From NCBI GenBank assembly GCA_024655865.1, contig JANLFM010000009.1:1-64000 (forward strand): DNA of 64,000 nucleotides, read 5' to 3'. The position numbers and the translations under genes were made by a program. Under the pieces are notes generated by a model. The model searched no databases and was not told the origin of the DNA. It worked only from the letters and a program-made list of their open reading frames with translations. Every line of letters starts with the position of its first letter. Positions within the stretch are counted from its first letter, which is position 1. Origin of the DNA: Caldisericota bacterium. Lineage in GTDB: Bacteria; Caldisericota; JANLFM01. Below are positions 25,590 through 34,632 of the stretch, in pieces.

Positions 25590-26513
25590 TTGATAAGAGA
25601 AAATGGATCCTTGAGGTTTAAGATCTTAAAACCTTTTCCCAATTTAAAGAGTTTTCTCGGGGATTTATTGCTGCTTCTGGCGGCTATGATCTGGGGAATG
25701 GGTTATGTTGCAAGGAGGATTGGAAGCCTGGAAGCCCCGCCATTCACTTTTAATGGATTGCGGTTTTTGATCGGAGCGGTTGTCTTAATTCCTCCTCTTT
25801 TTATCAAAGGAATTAAAAATCAATTGAGAGCTCAGGAGATCTATGCCGGGATTATTACCGGTTTCTGCCTCTGTATCGGGACAAATTTGCAACAAATTGG
25901 CCTAAAGTGGACTGACGCGGGAAAGGCCGGCTTCATTACAGGTTTGTATGTTGTCTTGGTTCCCGTTATCGGGCTTTTCCTGGGAAGGAAAGTCAATCTT
26001 TTTAATTCAATTGGAATTCTTTTTGCGCTTTCTGGCCTTTTTTTCCTGAGTCCCTGGCAAGGGGGATCAATAAATCAGGGGGATTTAATCATGATCCTTT
26101 GTGCCCTAATTTACGCAATTTATATTATCATTGTTGGAAAATTCTCCCCGGAATGCAACCCTTTGGGTTTTTCCTTTGTTACCTTTTTATCCTGCGGGAT
26201 ACTGAGCCTCTTCCCAGGAGTTTTTGAAAGATCCCAGTGGGGGACCCTCCAGGAGGTAATTTGGCCCCTGTTATATTCCGGGCTTTTTGCGGTGGGAATT
26301 GCATATTCTTTGCAGGTTACGGCACAAAAATTGACCCTTCCCAACCATGCTGCGATTATAATGAGCCTTGAGGCGGTTTTTGCGGTCATATTTGGGGTTT
26401 TGATACTTCAGGAAAATCTGAGTCCACGGGAATTGATTGGGTGCTTTTTGATGCTTTCCAGTTTTGTCGTTGTCCAGGGGGACAAACTTAGAGGGAACTT
26501 TGAATTGAAGTAA
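25590..26513 (+). CDS. DMT-superfamily (EamA) transporter
   Basis: About 307 aa with ten hydrophobic segments in two EamA repeats (AAMIWGMGYVARRIG starts the first). End IIMSLEAVFAVIFGVLILQENLSPRELIG is the hallmark of the second repeat. The start is uncertain: TTG at 25590 has only a distant GGAG. It lies 120 bases after the racemase operon and may be separately transcribed. Likely an exporter of amino acids or metabolites. Confidence 0.82.
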   Translation: MIRENGSLRFKILKPFPNLKSFLGDLLLLLAAMIWGMGYVARRIGSLEAPPFTFNGLRFLIGAVVLIPPLFIKGIKNQLRAQEIYAGIITGFCLCIGTNLQQIGLKWTDAGKAGFITGLYVVLVPVIGLFLGRKVNLFNSIGILFALSGLFFLSPWQGGSINQGDLIMILCALIYAIYIIIVGKFSPECNPLGFSFVTFLSCGILSLFPGVFERSQWGTLQEVIWPLLYSGLFAVGIAYSLQVTAQKLTLPNHAAIIMSLEAVFAVIFGVLILQENLSPRELIGCFLMLSSFVVVQGDKLRGNFELK

Positions 26514-26577
26514 CTTTCAGGCCAACTTTCCTCTGAATTTTTTAAATTTTTTGCCCTTTGCATTTTTCCGGAGTGGG

Positions 26578-26606
26578 TTTACATTTACCAGACTTTACTT
26601 TATCTT
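26578..26606 (+). promoter_or_regulatory. Candidate promoter of the hydroxyproline module
   Basis: TTTACA, 17-base spacer, TATCTT, ending 31 bases before the first gene. Boxes are moderately close to sigma-A consensus and the surroundings are AT-rich. Confidence 0.45.
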
Positions 26607-26636
26607 AAATAAAATCTAAAATTTTAAACAAGAGAT

Positions 26637-27620
26637 ATGCTGCTCTTTATAAGAGGGCAAGAAATTTCTCAGATTCTGACGATGACAGAGGCCATCAAGG
26701 CAGTGGAGGATGGGTTTCTCTCACTTTATCAAGGCAAGGTGTTGATGCCTCAAAGGACGGTCCTGAATACCGGAATCAACGACGGTACCCTCCTCACTAT
26801 GCCAGTTTTAGTCGCAAGCGATTCCCCCTCTATGGCGGTCAAAGTGATCACAGTCTATCCTCAGAACCCCGTACTTTTCAGCCTCCCCGCAATTCAGGGT
26901 CTTGTTATTCTTTATGATCCGGAAAAGGGAAAGCCCCTTGCTATCATCGATGGTGCTGCCTTAACCGCTATCAGGACTGGATCTGCAGGAGGGGTAGCAG
27001 CCAAATATCTGGCACGGCAGGATTCCCGGACAGTTACCCTTTTCGGTGTGGGAGCCCAGGGGGAGACTCAGCTTGAGGCCGTTTGCACCGTTTGCCTCAT
27101 TAAGAAGGCTTTTATCATCACGAACAATGATCCTCGCGAGCGACCTTTCCTTGAAAAAATGAAAGAAAAATTAGGTATTGAGCTCATTCTCACCGGGGAT
27201 AAAAAATCAGCCCTGGAGCAGTCGGACATCGTAATCACGGCTACTAATTCTCGCATTCCCCTTTTCGATGGAAGGTGGGTAAGACCGGGGACGCATATCA
27301 CGGCCATTGGTTCTTACAAACCAGATTTCAGGGAGCTGGATACAGAAACCATTAAAAGAAGCCGGATCTTCGTTGACAGCCTGGATGCTGCAAAAGAAGA
27401 GGCGGGCGATTTAATTATCCCCGTCTCCGAAGGAGCAATTACCTGGGACTCCGTCGCTGGAGAAATTGGGGCGGTGATTGCAGGAGAGATTCCCGGAAGA
27501 AAGAGCGAGAAGGAGATAACCCTGTTCAAATCGGTAGGCCTGGCGGTACAGGATGCCGTTGTGGCCCAGGAGATATACCGGAGAGCACTAAAGGCTGGAC
27601 TGGGAACAAAATTAGATTAG
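26637..27620 (+). CDS. Ornithine cyclodeaminase family protein, probable delta1-pyrroline-2-carboxylate reductase
   Basis: 327-aa NAD(P)-binding protein of the OCD/mu-crystallin family. The substrate-side residues are in VLMPQRTVL and AAVKVITVYPQNP-like text; the Rossmann glycine motif is LFGVGAQGETQ, preceded by TAIRTGSAGGVAAKYLAR. Family members include ornithine cyclodeaminase, alanine dehydrogenase and pyrroline-2-carboxylate reductase. The next gene is a trans-3-hydroxyproline dehydratase, whose product pyrroline-2-carboxylate is the substrate of the reductase branch, so that assignment is favoured by context. The ribosome site is weak. Confidence 0.83.
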   Translation: MLLFIRGQEISQILTMTEAIKAVEDGFLSLYQGKVLMPQRTVLNTGINDGTLLTMPVLVASDSPSMAVKVITVYPQNPVLFSLPAIQGLVILYDPEKGKPLAIIDGAALTAIRTGSAGGVAAKYLARQDSRTVTLFGVGAQGETQLEAVCTVCLIKKAFIITNNDPRERPFLEKMKEKLGIELILTGDKKSALEQSDIVITATNSRIPLFDGRWVRPGTHITAIGSYKPDFRELDTETIKRSRIFVDSLDAAKEEAGDLIIPVSEGAITWDSVAGEIGAVIAGEIPGRKSEKEITLFKSVGLAVQDAVVAQEIYRRALKAGLGTKLD

Positions 27621-27631
27621 GAGGGAGAAAC

Positions 27632-28660
27632 TTGGAGATCACCTGGAAACCGCCGAAGGACTGGATGAAGATCAAGACCATAGACGCCCACGCAGCTGGG
27701 GAACCCCTGAGAGTTATAGTTGAGGGTTATCCCCCTATTCCGGGAAAGACCATCCTGGAAAAGAGGCGATATCTCAAAGAGAACCTGGATTTTCTGCGCA
27801 CTGCCTTGATGTGGGAACCTCGGGGGCACGCCGACATGTACGGCGCAATTATCACAGAACCCGTGAGCCGGGAAAGCGATGTAGGGGTGATTTTCTTGCA
27901 TAACGAAGGGTACAGCACAATGTGCGGACACGGGGTGATCGCCTTAGCCACCGTCCTCCTTGAGACCGGGATAATCGAAAAGGAAGGGGATAATCCGGTG
28001 ATCAAAATGGACACACCGGCTGGTCTGGTGACTGCGGTGGCACACAGGGAGGGAGGCGGGGTTAAAGAAGTTTCCTTCCAGAATGTTCCCTCCTTCCTCT
28101 ATTTGAGGGATCAGGTTGTGGAAGTCCCGGGAATTGGTAAAGTGAAATACGATGTGGCTTTCGGAGGAGCCTTTTACGCCTTTGTGAATGCTGAGGAAAT
28201 TGGGATCGGGTTGGGCCCGGAGGATTTCCGCCAGCTGATCGATAAAGGTATGCGCATAAAGCATGCGGTCATGGATTCCGTGCCCATCCGGCATCCCTTT
28301 GAGGATGATTTAAGCTTCCTCTACGGGACGATCATTGTGGGCAAAGCGCAGGAGCCTGAACACCACAGCAGGAACGTTTGCATTTTCGCTAACGGAGAAG
28401 TAGACCGCTCTCCCACCGGGACAGGGGTGAGCGCACGCGCAGCGATCCATCATTTCAAGGGAGAGTTAAAAATGAATGAGCCCTTTACCGTGGAAAGTAT
28501 TATCGGTACCTGTTTTACAGGGAAAGCAGTCGACAAAACCAAATTTGGTCCTTATGATGCGGTGATCCCCGAAGTAACCGGAAGTGCCTCCATCGTCGGG
28601 CTTTGTGAGTGGTGTATTGACCCACAGGACCCGTTGCGCCACGGCTTTATTCTCCGTTAA
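27632..28660 (+). CDS. trans-3-hydroxy-L-proline dehydratase (proline racemase family)
   Basis: 342-aa enzyme of the proline racemase superfamily. The first catalytic cysteine is present in STMCGHGVIAL, but the second position reads DRSPTGTGVSA, with Thr where racemases and 4-hydroxyproline epimerases have Cys. Cys/Thr is the signature of trans-3-hydroxy-L-proline dehydratase, which gives pyrroline-2-carboxylate. Start is TTG five bases after GGAGGG. The upstream OCD-family gene would reduce the product to L-proline. Automatic pipelines may call it proline racemase, which the Thr contradicts. Confidence 0.88.
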   Translation: MEITWKPPKDWMKIKTIDAHAAGEPLRVIVEGYPPIPGKTILEKRRYLKENLDFLRTALMWEPRGHADMYGAIITEPVSRESDVGVIFLHNEGYSTMCGHGVIALATVLLETGIIEKEGDNPVIKMDTPAGLVTAVAHREGGGVKEVSFQNVPSFLYLRDQVVEVPGIGKVKYDVAFGGAFYAFVNAEEIGIGLGPEDFRQLIDKGMRIKHAVMDSVPIRHPFEDDLSFLYGTIIVGKAQEPEHHSRNVCIFANGEVDRSPTGTGVSARAAIHHFKGELKMNEPFTVESIIGTCFTGKAVDKTKFGPYDAVIPEVTGSASIVGLCEWCIDPQDPLRHGFILR

Positions 28661-28799
28661 GCGGTTACAGAATAAATTGAAAATCGTGGTAAACTACTTT
28701 TGATTTCCTCATACCGGGATGAAAGGAGGGGAGAAAAGGCAACAAATTCTTGATGTCCTCTAAAAGTAACCTAAAAAAGGAGGTAAATGGAGGAAGGGC

Positions 28800-30008
28800 A
28801 TGAAGAAAACTATAGTTTGGTTGTTAATTAGTGTTTTGTCAGTGGCGCTTTTAATCACCGGGTGCGCACAGCCGAGCACTCCCACTCCAACTGCAACCAC
28901 AAGTGCTTCTCCCACCCCTACACCTGCGGAAACAATCAAGATCGGACTTCAGGCGCCATTAACCGGTAATTTTGCCGCTGAAGGCCAGTGGGCCAAGCAG
29001 TGCGTCGAGGTAGCTGCTGATCTGATCAACCAAAAAGGCGGCATTTTAGGAAAAAAGGTTGAGATTGTCATTGCAGATGACGGTTCCAACCCCAAGGATA
29101 GTGCTCTGGCCGCCCAGAAACTGATCTCCCAGGGCCTGAAGGAAGTGATCGCTTCCTACGGTTCCTCAGTTACCGCTCCTGCCGCTGACCTCTATGATGC
29201 CAATAAGGTCGTCTCCGTGGGTTACGGTTGCACTGCTGTCCGTCTGACCATGGAGAAGCAGCGTCCCTACTTCTTCCGCACAGCCGGGCGTGATGACACC
29301 CAGTCCGAATTCTTCGCCAAATTTGCGGTGGAAGTTCTTAAGGCCAAACGCATTGCCATCATGCACGACAACCAGGACTACGGAAAGGGAGTTGCGGAAG
29401 ACGCCAAAAAATACCTCCAACCATATATCGATAAAGGAGAGTGTGAAATCGTCTATTACGATGCCATAACTCCTGGGGAAAGTGACTACTCCGCAGTGGT
29501 CAGCCAGATAAAAGAGATCAACCCAGATGTCTGGTTCTTCACCGCCTACTACCCTGAAGCGGCTCTGCTGCTTAAGCAAGCGCGTCAAGCGGGAGTAACC
29601 TGCACCTTTGTGGGCAATAACTCCGTTCCTACTCCTGAGTTCGAGAAGATTGCGGGTGTGGATGTCATCAAGGGGTCTATCCACCTCAACGAGCCCATGC
29701 CCCAATTCTTGACCACCCCCGAAGCTAAGGAATTCATGGAGGCCTACAAAGCGAAATACAATGAACTTCCAGGGTCTATCTGGGCAGTTTACGCCGCTGA
29801 CGCCTTGAACGCCCTGGCAGCCGCTATTGAGAAGGCTGGAAGCACTGATCCCGATGCTGTTGCCAATGCTATGCGCACCATGACCGATGCCAAGGGTATT
29901 ACTGGACCCTTGATGTTTACCGAGCGCGGTGACCGCAAGAACATCCCTTACTATGCTTACATTTATAACGAAGAGGGTAAATTAGAGCTCTACTGGCCTA
30001 AAGATTAA
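28800..30008 (+). CDS. livJ: Liv-type ABC substrate-binding lipoprotein
   Basis: 402-aa amino-acid-binding lipoprotein. Signal sequence ends ITGC (C22), then a Thr/Pro-rich linker, then the Peripla_BP_6 domain starting IKIGLQAPLTGNFAAEG. Other family marks are VEIVIADDGSNPKDSALAAQKL and IAIMHDNQDYGKG. Ribosome signals are strong and doubled (AGGAGG twice before the ATG). Substrate is nominally branched-chain amino acids. Because a hydroxyproline-to-proline module precedes it on the same strand, proline-type ligands deserve consideration. Confidence 0.9.
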   Translation: MKKTIVWLLISVLSVALLITGCAQPSTPTPTATTSASPTPTPAETIKIGLQAPLTGNFAAEGQWAKQCVEVAADLINQKGGILGKKVEIVIADDGSNPKDSALAAQKLISQGLKEVIASYGSSVTAPAADLYDANKVVSVGYGCTAVRLTMEKQRPYFFRTAGRDDTQSEFFAKFAVEVLKAKRIAIMHDNQDYGKGVAEDAKKYLQPYIDKGECEIVYYDAITPGESDYSAVVSQIKEINPDVWFFTAYYPEAALLLKQARQAGVTCTFVGNNSVPTPEFEKIAGVDVIKGSIHLNEPMPQFLTTPEAKEFMEAYKAKYNELPGSIWAVYAADALNALAAAIEKAGSTDPDAVANAMRTMTDAKGITGPLMFTERGDRKNIPYYAYIYNEEGKLELYWPKD

Positions 30009-30031
30009 AGGTTAAAGAGGAAGGCCCGCGC

Positions 30032-30943
30032 ATGCGCATATTCCTTGAACAGTTCCTCAACGGCCTTACCATAGGCTCTTTTTACGCCCTCGTAGCTCTG
30101 GGCTATTCCATGGTTTACGGGGTGATGAAGCTGATTAACTTCGCACACGGCGACCTCTTCGCGCTTGGCAGTTACTTGGGCTACACAGTCCTTGTGATCG
30201 GTGCGGGCTGGATAACTCAAGTTTTGGGAGTCTGGGGCGGTGTGGCAGTAGCTCTCACTGCGGCGATGCTCGGAATTGGCATAGCCGGTTTGGTAGTGGA
30301 GCGGATTGCCTACCGCCCCGTCTATAAAGCAGGTCGCCTTCCCCTCGTGGTCTCAGCTCTGGGAATGTCCATTTTTATCTCCAACGGGATCATGGCTATC
30401 TGGGGCCCCCGCTTTCAGGCATATCCCCCCGATGCCATCCCTTCCGCTATCCTTTCCTTCGGTGATATCAAAATCACCGTGATTAAATTGGTTACCCTCA
30501 TTGTTTCTCTGGGATTGATGGCCCTAATCTACTGGATGGTAGAGAAAACCCTGTTTGGTGCCGCGGTGCGCGCCACAGCTCTGGACAGGGACACGGCCAC
30601 CCTGATGGGGATAGATTTCCGGAAGATCATCCTTTTTGTCTTCTTTGTAGGACCAGCTCTGGGTGCTATGGCGGGTGTGTTCGCTGGTTTGAACTACGGG
30701 CGCATCATCTTCAACCTGGGATGGACCTACGGCTTAAAAGCTTTTACCGCCACTATCCTGGGAGGAATTGGGAACATTCCCGGCGCAATGATCGGTGGAT
30801 TACTCCTGGGAGTAATGGAATCCCTATTTGAGGGATTTGTTTCTGGAGCCTGGAAAAGCGTTTTCGTTTTCCTGGTCTTAATTGCTATTTTGATCGTCAG
30901 GCCTACTGGCTTGATCGGCGAAAAGGTCGCGGAGAAAGTGTAA
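30032..30943 (+). CDS. livH: Liv-type ABC permease LivH
   Basis: 303-aa permease with about eight helices. FLNGLTIGSFYALVALGYSMVYGVMKLINFAHGD is the family start (quoted only in part for recognition), and the EAA-like loop is RATALDRDTATLMGID. C-terminal ARPTGL-like text reads VRPTGLIGEK. GAGGAAGG precedes the ATG. It follows the binding protein by 23 bases. Confidence 0.92.
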   Translation: MRIFLEQFLNGLTIGSFYALVALGYSMVYGVMKLINFAHGDLFALGSYLGYTVLVIGAGWITQVLGVWGGVAVALTAAMLGIGIAGLVVERIAYRPVYKAGRLPLVVSALGMSIFISNGIMAIWGPRFQAYPPDAIPSAILSFGDIKITVIKLVTLIVSLGLMALIYWMVEKTLFGAAVRATALDRDTATLMGIDFRKIILFVFFVGPALGAMAGVFAGLNYGRIIFNLGWTYGLKAFTATILGGIGNIPGAMIGGLLLGVMESLFEGFVSGAWKSVFVFLVLIAILIVRPTGLIGEKVAEKV

Positions 30944-30946
30944 ACT

Positions 30947-32860
30947 ATGGCTGATGTAACCCGTAAAGTAACCCAGAGAATTCTGAACTCCCAAAAAAGC
31001 AGAAAAATGCCCGTCAAAATCGCACCGGTTCAGCTCGTTCTCCTGGCCGCGGTAATCGTTCTTCTGATCGCTTTTCCCTTTTTCCCTTTTGTGAACAATT
31101 ACTGGATCGACGTCGGCTTCTTTGTTGGTATATATGTTCTTCTGGGTTTGAGCTTGAACATCGTTTTAGGCGAGGTTGGACTCTTCGATTTAGGGCACGC
31201 AGCTTTTTATGCCATCGGGGCCTACACCACGGGTATTCTCTATGTGAAACTGCACGTTCCTATCCTGGCCCTGCTTCCCATTAGCGCCATTGTCGCTGGC
31301 GGTTTTGCTTATCTAGTGACCTCCCCCATTATCCATCTCAGAGGTGACTATCTCTGCATTGTAACCATTGGTATCGGAGAGATTGTGCGCATCACTGCTC
31401 TGAACAATCCTTTTGGATTGACCAATGGCCCAAACGGGGTCACAGGAATAGGTAATCCGGATTTGGGCCTTTTTGCCATTCGTACACCTACCCACTTTTA
31501 TTACTACATCTGGGTGATCATTGCCCTGGTGATCATTGGCCTTTTAAACCTCCAGAAGTCCAGGGTGGGCCGTGCCTGGAACTTTATCCGGGAGGACGAA
31601 ATTGCTGCTGAGGCCAATGGCATCGATGTCCGTTCTTACAAGTTATTGGCTTTCGTTTTAGGAGCTGCCTTGGCAGGTATTGCAGGAAACATCTACGCCT
31701 CCAAGATGATGGTCATCTCCCCTGATAACTTCACATTTATGGAATCGTGCTTGCTTTTCTGCATTGTGCTTTTGGGTGGATTAGGTTCAATTCCCGGAAA
31801 TATGTTAGGAGCAGCCGCGATTGTAATATTCCCGGAGATCTTCCGGCAGTTCGCCAGTTATAAGCTCCTCTTCTTCGGAGCGGCTCTGGTGGTAATGATG
31901 ATTTTCCGTCCGGGTGGAATCTGGCCAAGGAGGAGGGAGGGTGTAGGCTTCCGCGGTCTGGGCATTTCCGGCTTGCCCAAAGATGAAAACGAGTTTCTGC
32001 TGAAAATTCCCAAGGAAGCGGTGCTCGTTCCCCACGGAGCGGACCCTGCCCAGAGCACAACTGTAAAAGCCGAGGTAGCCCAGGAAAAAACAATCAATAA
32101 TATAGTGCTCGAGACCCAGAATGTGACCATGCAGTTCGGCGGTCTCGTGGCCGTTAATCACTTCGACCTGAAAATCAGGGAAGGAAAGATTACCTCCTTA
32201 ATTGGCCCGAACGGCGCCGGCAAGACCACTCTCTTCAACGTGATCACAGGAATCTACCGCCCTACTACCGGCAAGGTTATTTTTATGGGCAAGGATATTA
32301 CTGGACTTAAACCGCATACCATCATTGCCAAAGGAATCGCCCGTACCTTCCAGAACATTCGCCTCTTCCCCTCACTGACTTGCATCGAAAACGTAATGTC
32401 CGGTCCCCACTGCCATGCTCACAGCGGCACATGGTCCTCAATTTTACGCCTCCCGGTTCAGAAGAAAGAAGAGCGCAAGATCTTGGAGATCGCCTCTTAT
32501 CGTTTAAACCAGGTAGGCCTCTGGGAGTACAGGAATGAGCTGGCAAAAAACCTCCCCTACGGCAAGCAGAGACTTCTGGAAATTGCCCGAGCCCTGGCCA
32601 CAAGCCCTAAACTCCTTGTTTTGGACGAACCCTCCTCCGGTTTAAACGATAAGGAAACTGAGGAGTTAATGGAATTCCTGAAAAGTTTGATTACCGAAGG
32701 ATTCACCCTTCTTTTAATCGAGCACGATATGAACGTGGTGATGGGAATCTCTGATTGGGTGACCGTGATGGACATGGGCTCCAAAATTGCGGAAGGCCCA
32801 CCCTCAGAAATCTACAACAACCCCAGGGTTATTGAAGCTTACCTGGGGAAGGAGGAGTGA
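30947..32860 (+). CDS. Fused Liv permease LivM and ATPase LivG
   Basis: 637-aa fusion. Residues ~1-335 are a LivM permease (LGLSLNIVLGEVGLFDLGHAAF; EEA loop NFIREDEIAAEANGID; end FRPGGIWPRRREG). A ~50-residue linker follows, then a LivG ATPase: GGLVAVNHFDLKIREG, Walker A IGPNGAGKTT, Walker B LLVLDEPSSGLN, switch His LIEHDM and the tail NPRVIEAYLG. The signature is degenerate (NLPYGKQRLLEIARAL), as normal in LivG. The reading frame is continuous with no stop. In E. coli these are two proteins; fusions occur in several lineages. No ribosome site: start lies three bases after livH. Confidence 0.92.
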   Translation: MADVTRKVTQRILNSQKSRKMPVKIAPVQLVLLAAVIVLLIAFPFFPFVNNYWIDVGFFVGIYVLLGLSLNIVLGEVGLFDLGHAAFYAIGAYTTGILYVKLHVPILALLPISAIVAGGFAYLVTSPIIHLRGDYLCIVTIGIGEIVRITALNNPFGLTNGPNGVTGIGNPDLGLFAIRTPTHFYYYIWVIIALVIIGLLNLQKSRVGRAWNFIREDEIAAEANGIDVRSYKLLAFVLGAALAGIAGNIYASKMMVISPDNFTFMESCLLFCIVLLGGLGSIPGNMLGAAAIVIFPEIFRQFASYKLLFFGAALVVMMIFRPGGIWPRRREGVGFRGLGISGLPKDENEFLLKIPKEAVLVPHGADPAQSTTVKAEVAQEKTINNIVLETQNVTMQFGGLVAVNHFDLKIREGKITSLIGPNGAGKTTLFNVITGIYRPTTGKVIFMGKDITGLKPHTIIAKGIARTFQNIRLFPSLTCIENVMSGPHCHAHSGTWSSILRLPVQKKEERKILEIASYRLNQVGLWEYRNELAKNLPYGKQRLLEIARALATSPKLLVLDEPSSGLNDKETEELMEFLKSLITEGFTLLLIEHDMNVVMGISDWVTVMDMGSKIAEGPPSEIYNNPRVIEAYLGKEE

Positions 32861-32861
32861 A

Positions 32862-33608
32862 ATGGGCACACTCCTTTCCGTGGAAAACCTCGTCGTGAAC
32901 TATGGTGCGGTGGAAGCTTTAAAGGGAATTTCCCTGGAAATGCAAGAGGGAGACATTGTGGCTGTTCTGGGGGCAAACGGTGCCGGTAAGACTACCCTGC
33001 TTAAAGCTATCTCCCGCCTGGTTCACATTAGAAGCGGGACGATCAAATTAAGAGGTGAAGATTTAAGCAAGTTTCCTGCTCATCAGCTGGCAAGCATAGG
33101 GGTGGCTCACGTTCCTGAAGGGAGAAAAGTTTTCGCCACCCTGACAGTAGAAGAAAATTTAAACTTAGGTACCTGGGGGGTACGAAACCAGATCAATGCC
33201 CAGGAGATTCAGAAGACCAAGGAGTGGATTTTCCGCCTCTTCCCCGTTCTCAGGGAAAGAAGAAGGCAGCTTGCCGGAACCCTATCCGGTGGAGAACAGC
33301 AGATGCTGGCAATTGGTAGGGGGCTGATATCCAAGCCCAAAATTCTGCTTCTTGATGAGCCCTCATTGGGCCTGGCACCAATTTTAGTACAGGAGATATT
33401 CCGGGTGATCAGACAGATCCACGATGAGGAAGGAGTTTCCATACTGCTCGTGGAACAAAATGCCCGCAAAGCTCTTGGTGTGGCCCGGTACGGTTACATA
33501 CTGGAGACCGGGAAGATTGCCATTCACGGTCCCGCAGCACAACTTAAAGAGGACGAGCGCGTAAAAGCCGCTTATCTCGGTGGAACTCGCGTTCAACCAG
33601 CAAAATAG
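32862..33608 (+). CDS. livF: Liv-type ABC ATPase LivF
   Basis: 248-aa ATPase from the ATG at 32862, which has GGAGG seven bases before it; the ORF track extends 25 codons upstream inside livMG and is not supported. Motifs: Walker A GANGAGKTT, GVAHVPEGRKVFATLTVEENL (LivF hallmark), signature LSGGEQQML, Walker B LLLDEPSLGLAP, VEQNA in the switch region. It ends the Liv operon just before a strong terminator. Confidence 0.92.
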   Translation: MGTLLSVENLVVNYGAVEALKGISLEMQEGDIVAVLGANGAGKTTLLKAISRLVHIRSGTIKLRGEDLSKFPAHQLASIGVAHVPEGRKVFATLTVEENLNLGTWGVRNQINAQEIQKTKEWIFRLFPVLRERRRQLAGTLSGGEQQMLAIGRGLISKPKILLLDEPSLGLAPILVQEIFRVIRQIHDEEGVSILLVEQNARKALGVARYGYILETGKIAIHGPAAQLKEDERVKAAYLGGTRVQPAK

Positions 33609-33626
33609 TTGATTGGAATGCAAATG

Positions 33627-33664
33627 AACCAAAAAGGGCCAGCTTGAGCTGGCCCTTTTTGGTT
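33627..33664. terminator. Bidirectional rho-independent terminator
   Basis: A perfect 17-bp stem (AACCAAAAAGGGCCAGC and its complement) with a TTGA loop. The A-rich and T-rich flanks give a U-run on either strand. It separates the convergent Liv operon and the lipoprotein gene. Confidence 0.92.
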
Positions 33665-33676
33665 TGCGGATTCAGG

Positions 33677-34540
33677 CTACTTCGTCCCGTAATTATGAGT
33701 GATTTCCACAGTCTTTTCCTCCAGGTTTTCCGTGATGTATATCGCATAGAACTGAGCCTGAGATGGAGACTGTAGCATCACCACGTAGGTTCTCGCCCCA
33801 TCCTCGTCGGTTTCCTCATGGTCAAAAACCTTGACGAACTCCGGAGGAGTGTTTACCTGATAATAAGTTTTGACTTTCTCATAAGAATCCGTGGTCGAAA
33901 GCCTAACCATGGTCCAGTTGGCCTCCTGACCATTGGGTCCGATTCCACTCCACTGGCCTGTATCCAGGACTTCCGCACCGGGATAGGGTTTCACTTTCCC
34001 GGTTTCTGGTGCACCAGTGGTGGGGGTTTCCCCAGCCTTGCCCACTGAGTGGTTGATGGAAACCACGTTTTCCTCAGACAAGGCAATGATGAAATTAACC
34101 CAGGTATCCTCAGAAGGGGACTGGGCGTAAACTACGAATGTTTTTTGGCCGTCTTCTCCCGTTGTTTCAGCACTGCTTATGGTTTTCCATTCAGCGGGGA
34201 CGATCCCCTGGTAATAACCCTTAACCTTCTCATAGGGATCGTTGGTGGTTAAAAAGTAAACGGTGACGGTGCCCTTTTGACCGGAGGGGCCGGTATCCGA
34301 AGTAACTACCTTGCTTACCTGGTTAGCTCCAGGATACGGAGGGAAGGCTTCCTCTCCTTGAGGTGGGGGCGTTAATGTAGGTTTCTGGGTGAGGGAGGGA
34401 GAGGTCGAAGGTGGAGGTGGTGGCGTAGCAGTCTCTGTTGCCGGGGGTGAAGAAGGGCTTGAAGGAGCTGGGCCACCGCATCCTATAAGCGTCAGGGCAA
34501 GAACCAAAATTCCCGCCAGTAAAAAAATTAACTTTTTCAT
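33677..34540 (-). CDS. Lipoprotein with two tandem copies of an unknown domain
   Basis: 287-aa exported lipoprotein: lipobox LIGC (C21), Pro/Ser/Thr-rich linker to about residue 65, then two related domains of ~100 residues. Matching landmarks in the two copies are YPGA, GPxGQ, (T/S)TxDxYEKVKxYYQ, ED G-x-(K/R)TyVV and QSPS. I do not recognise a named family beyond a resemblance to small surface lipoproteins that repeat YEKVxxYY. It is probably held at the outer face of the membrane. It is transcribed alone, from within the gap before the beta-CASP gene. Confidence 0.75.
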   Translation of the reverse strand: MKKLIFLLAGILVLALTLIGCGGPAPSSPSSPPATETATPPPPPSTSPSLTQKPTLTPPPQGEEAFPPYPGANQVSKVVTSDTGPSGQKGTVTVYFLTTNDPYEKVKGYYQGIVPAEWKTISSAETTGEDGQKTFVVYAQSPSEDTWVNFIIALSEENVVSINHSVGKAGETPTTGAPETGKVKPYPGAEVLDTGQWSGIGPNGQEANWTMVRLSTTDSYEKVKTYYQVNTPPEFVKVFDHEETDEDGARTYVVMLQSPSQAQFYAIYITENLEEKTVEITHNYGTK

Positions 34541-34632
34541 TTTTTTCCTCCTTGCCTGATATTATTTATTATTCTACTAAAGCCTTGGATTGTAAAATTT
34601 CTCAAGATAAGGATAAGGAAAGAGGGTCAAAA

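Noticed and set aside
27632-28660. Proline racemase or 4-hydroxyproline epimerase
   Set aside because: The second catalytic Cys is replaced by Thr, which points to the dehydratase.
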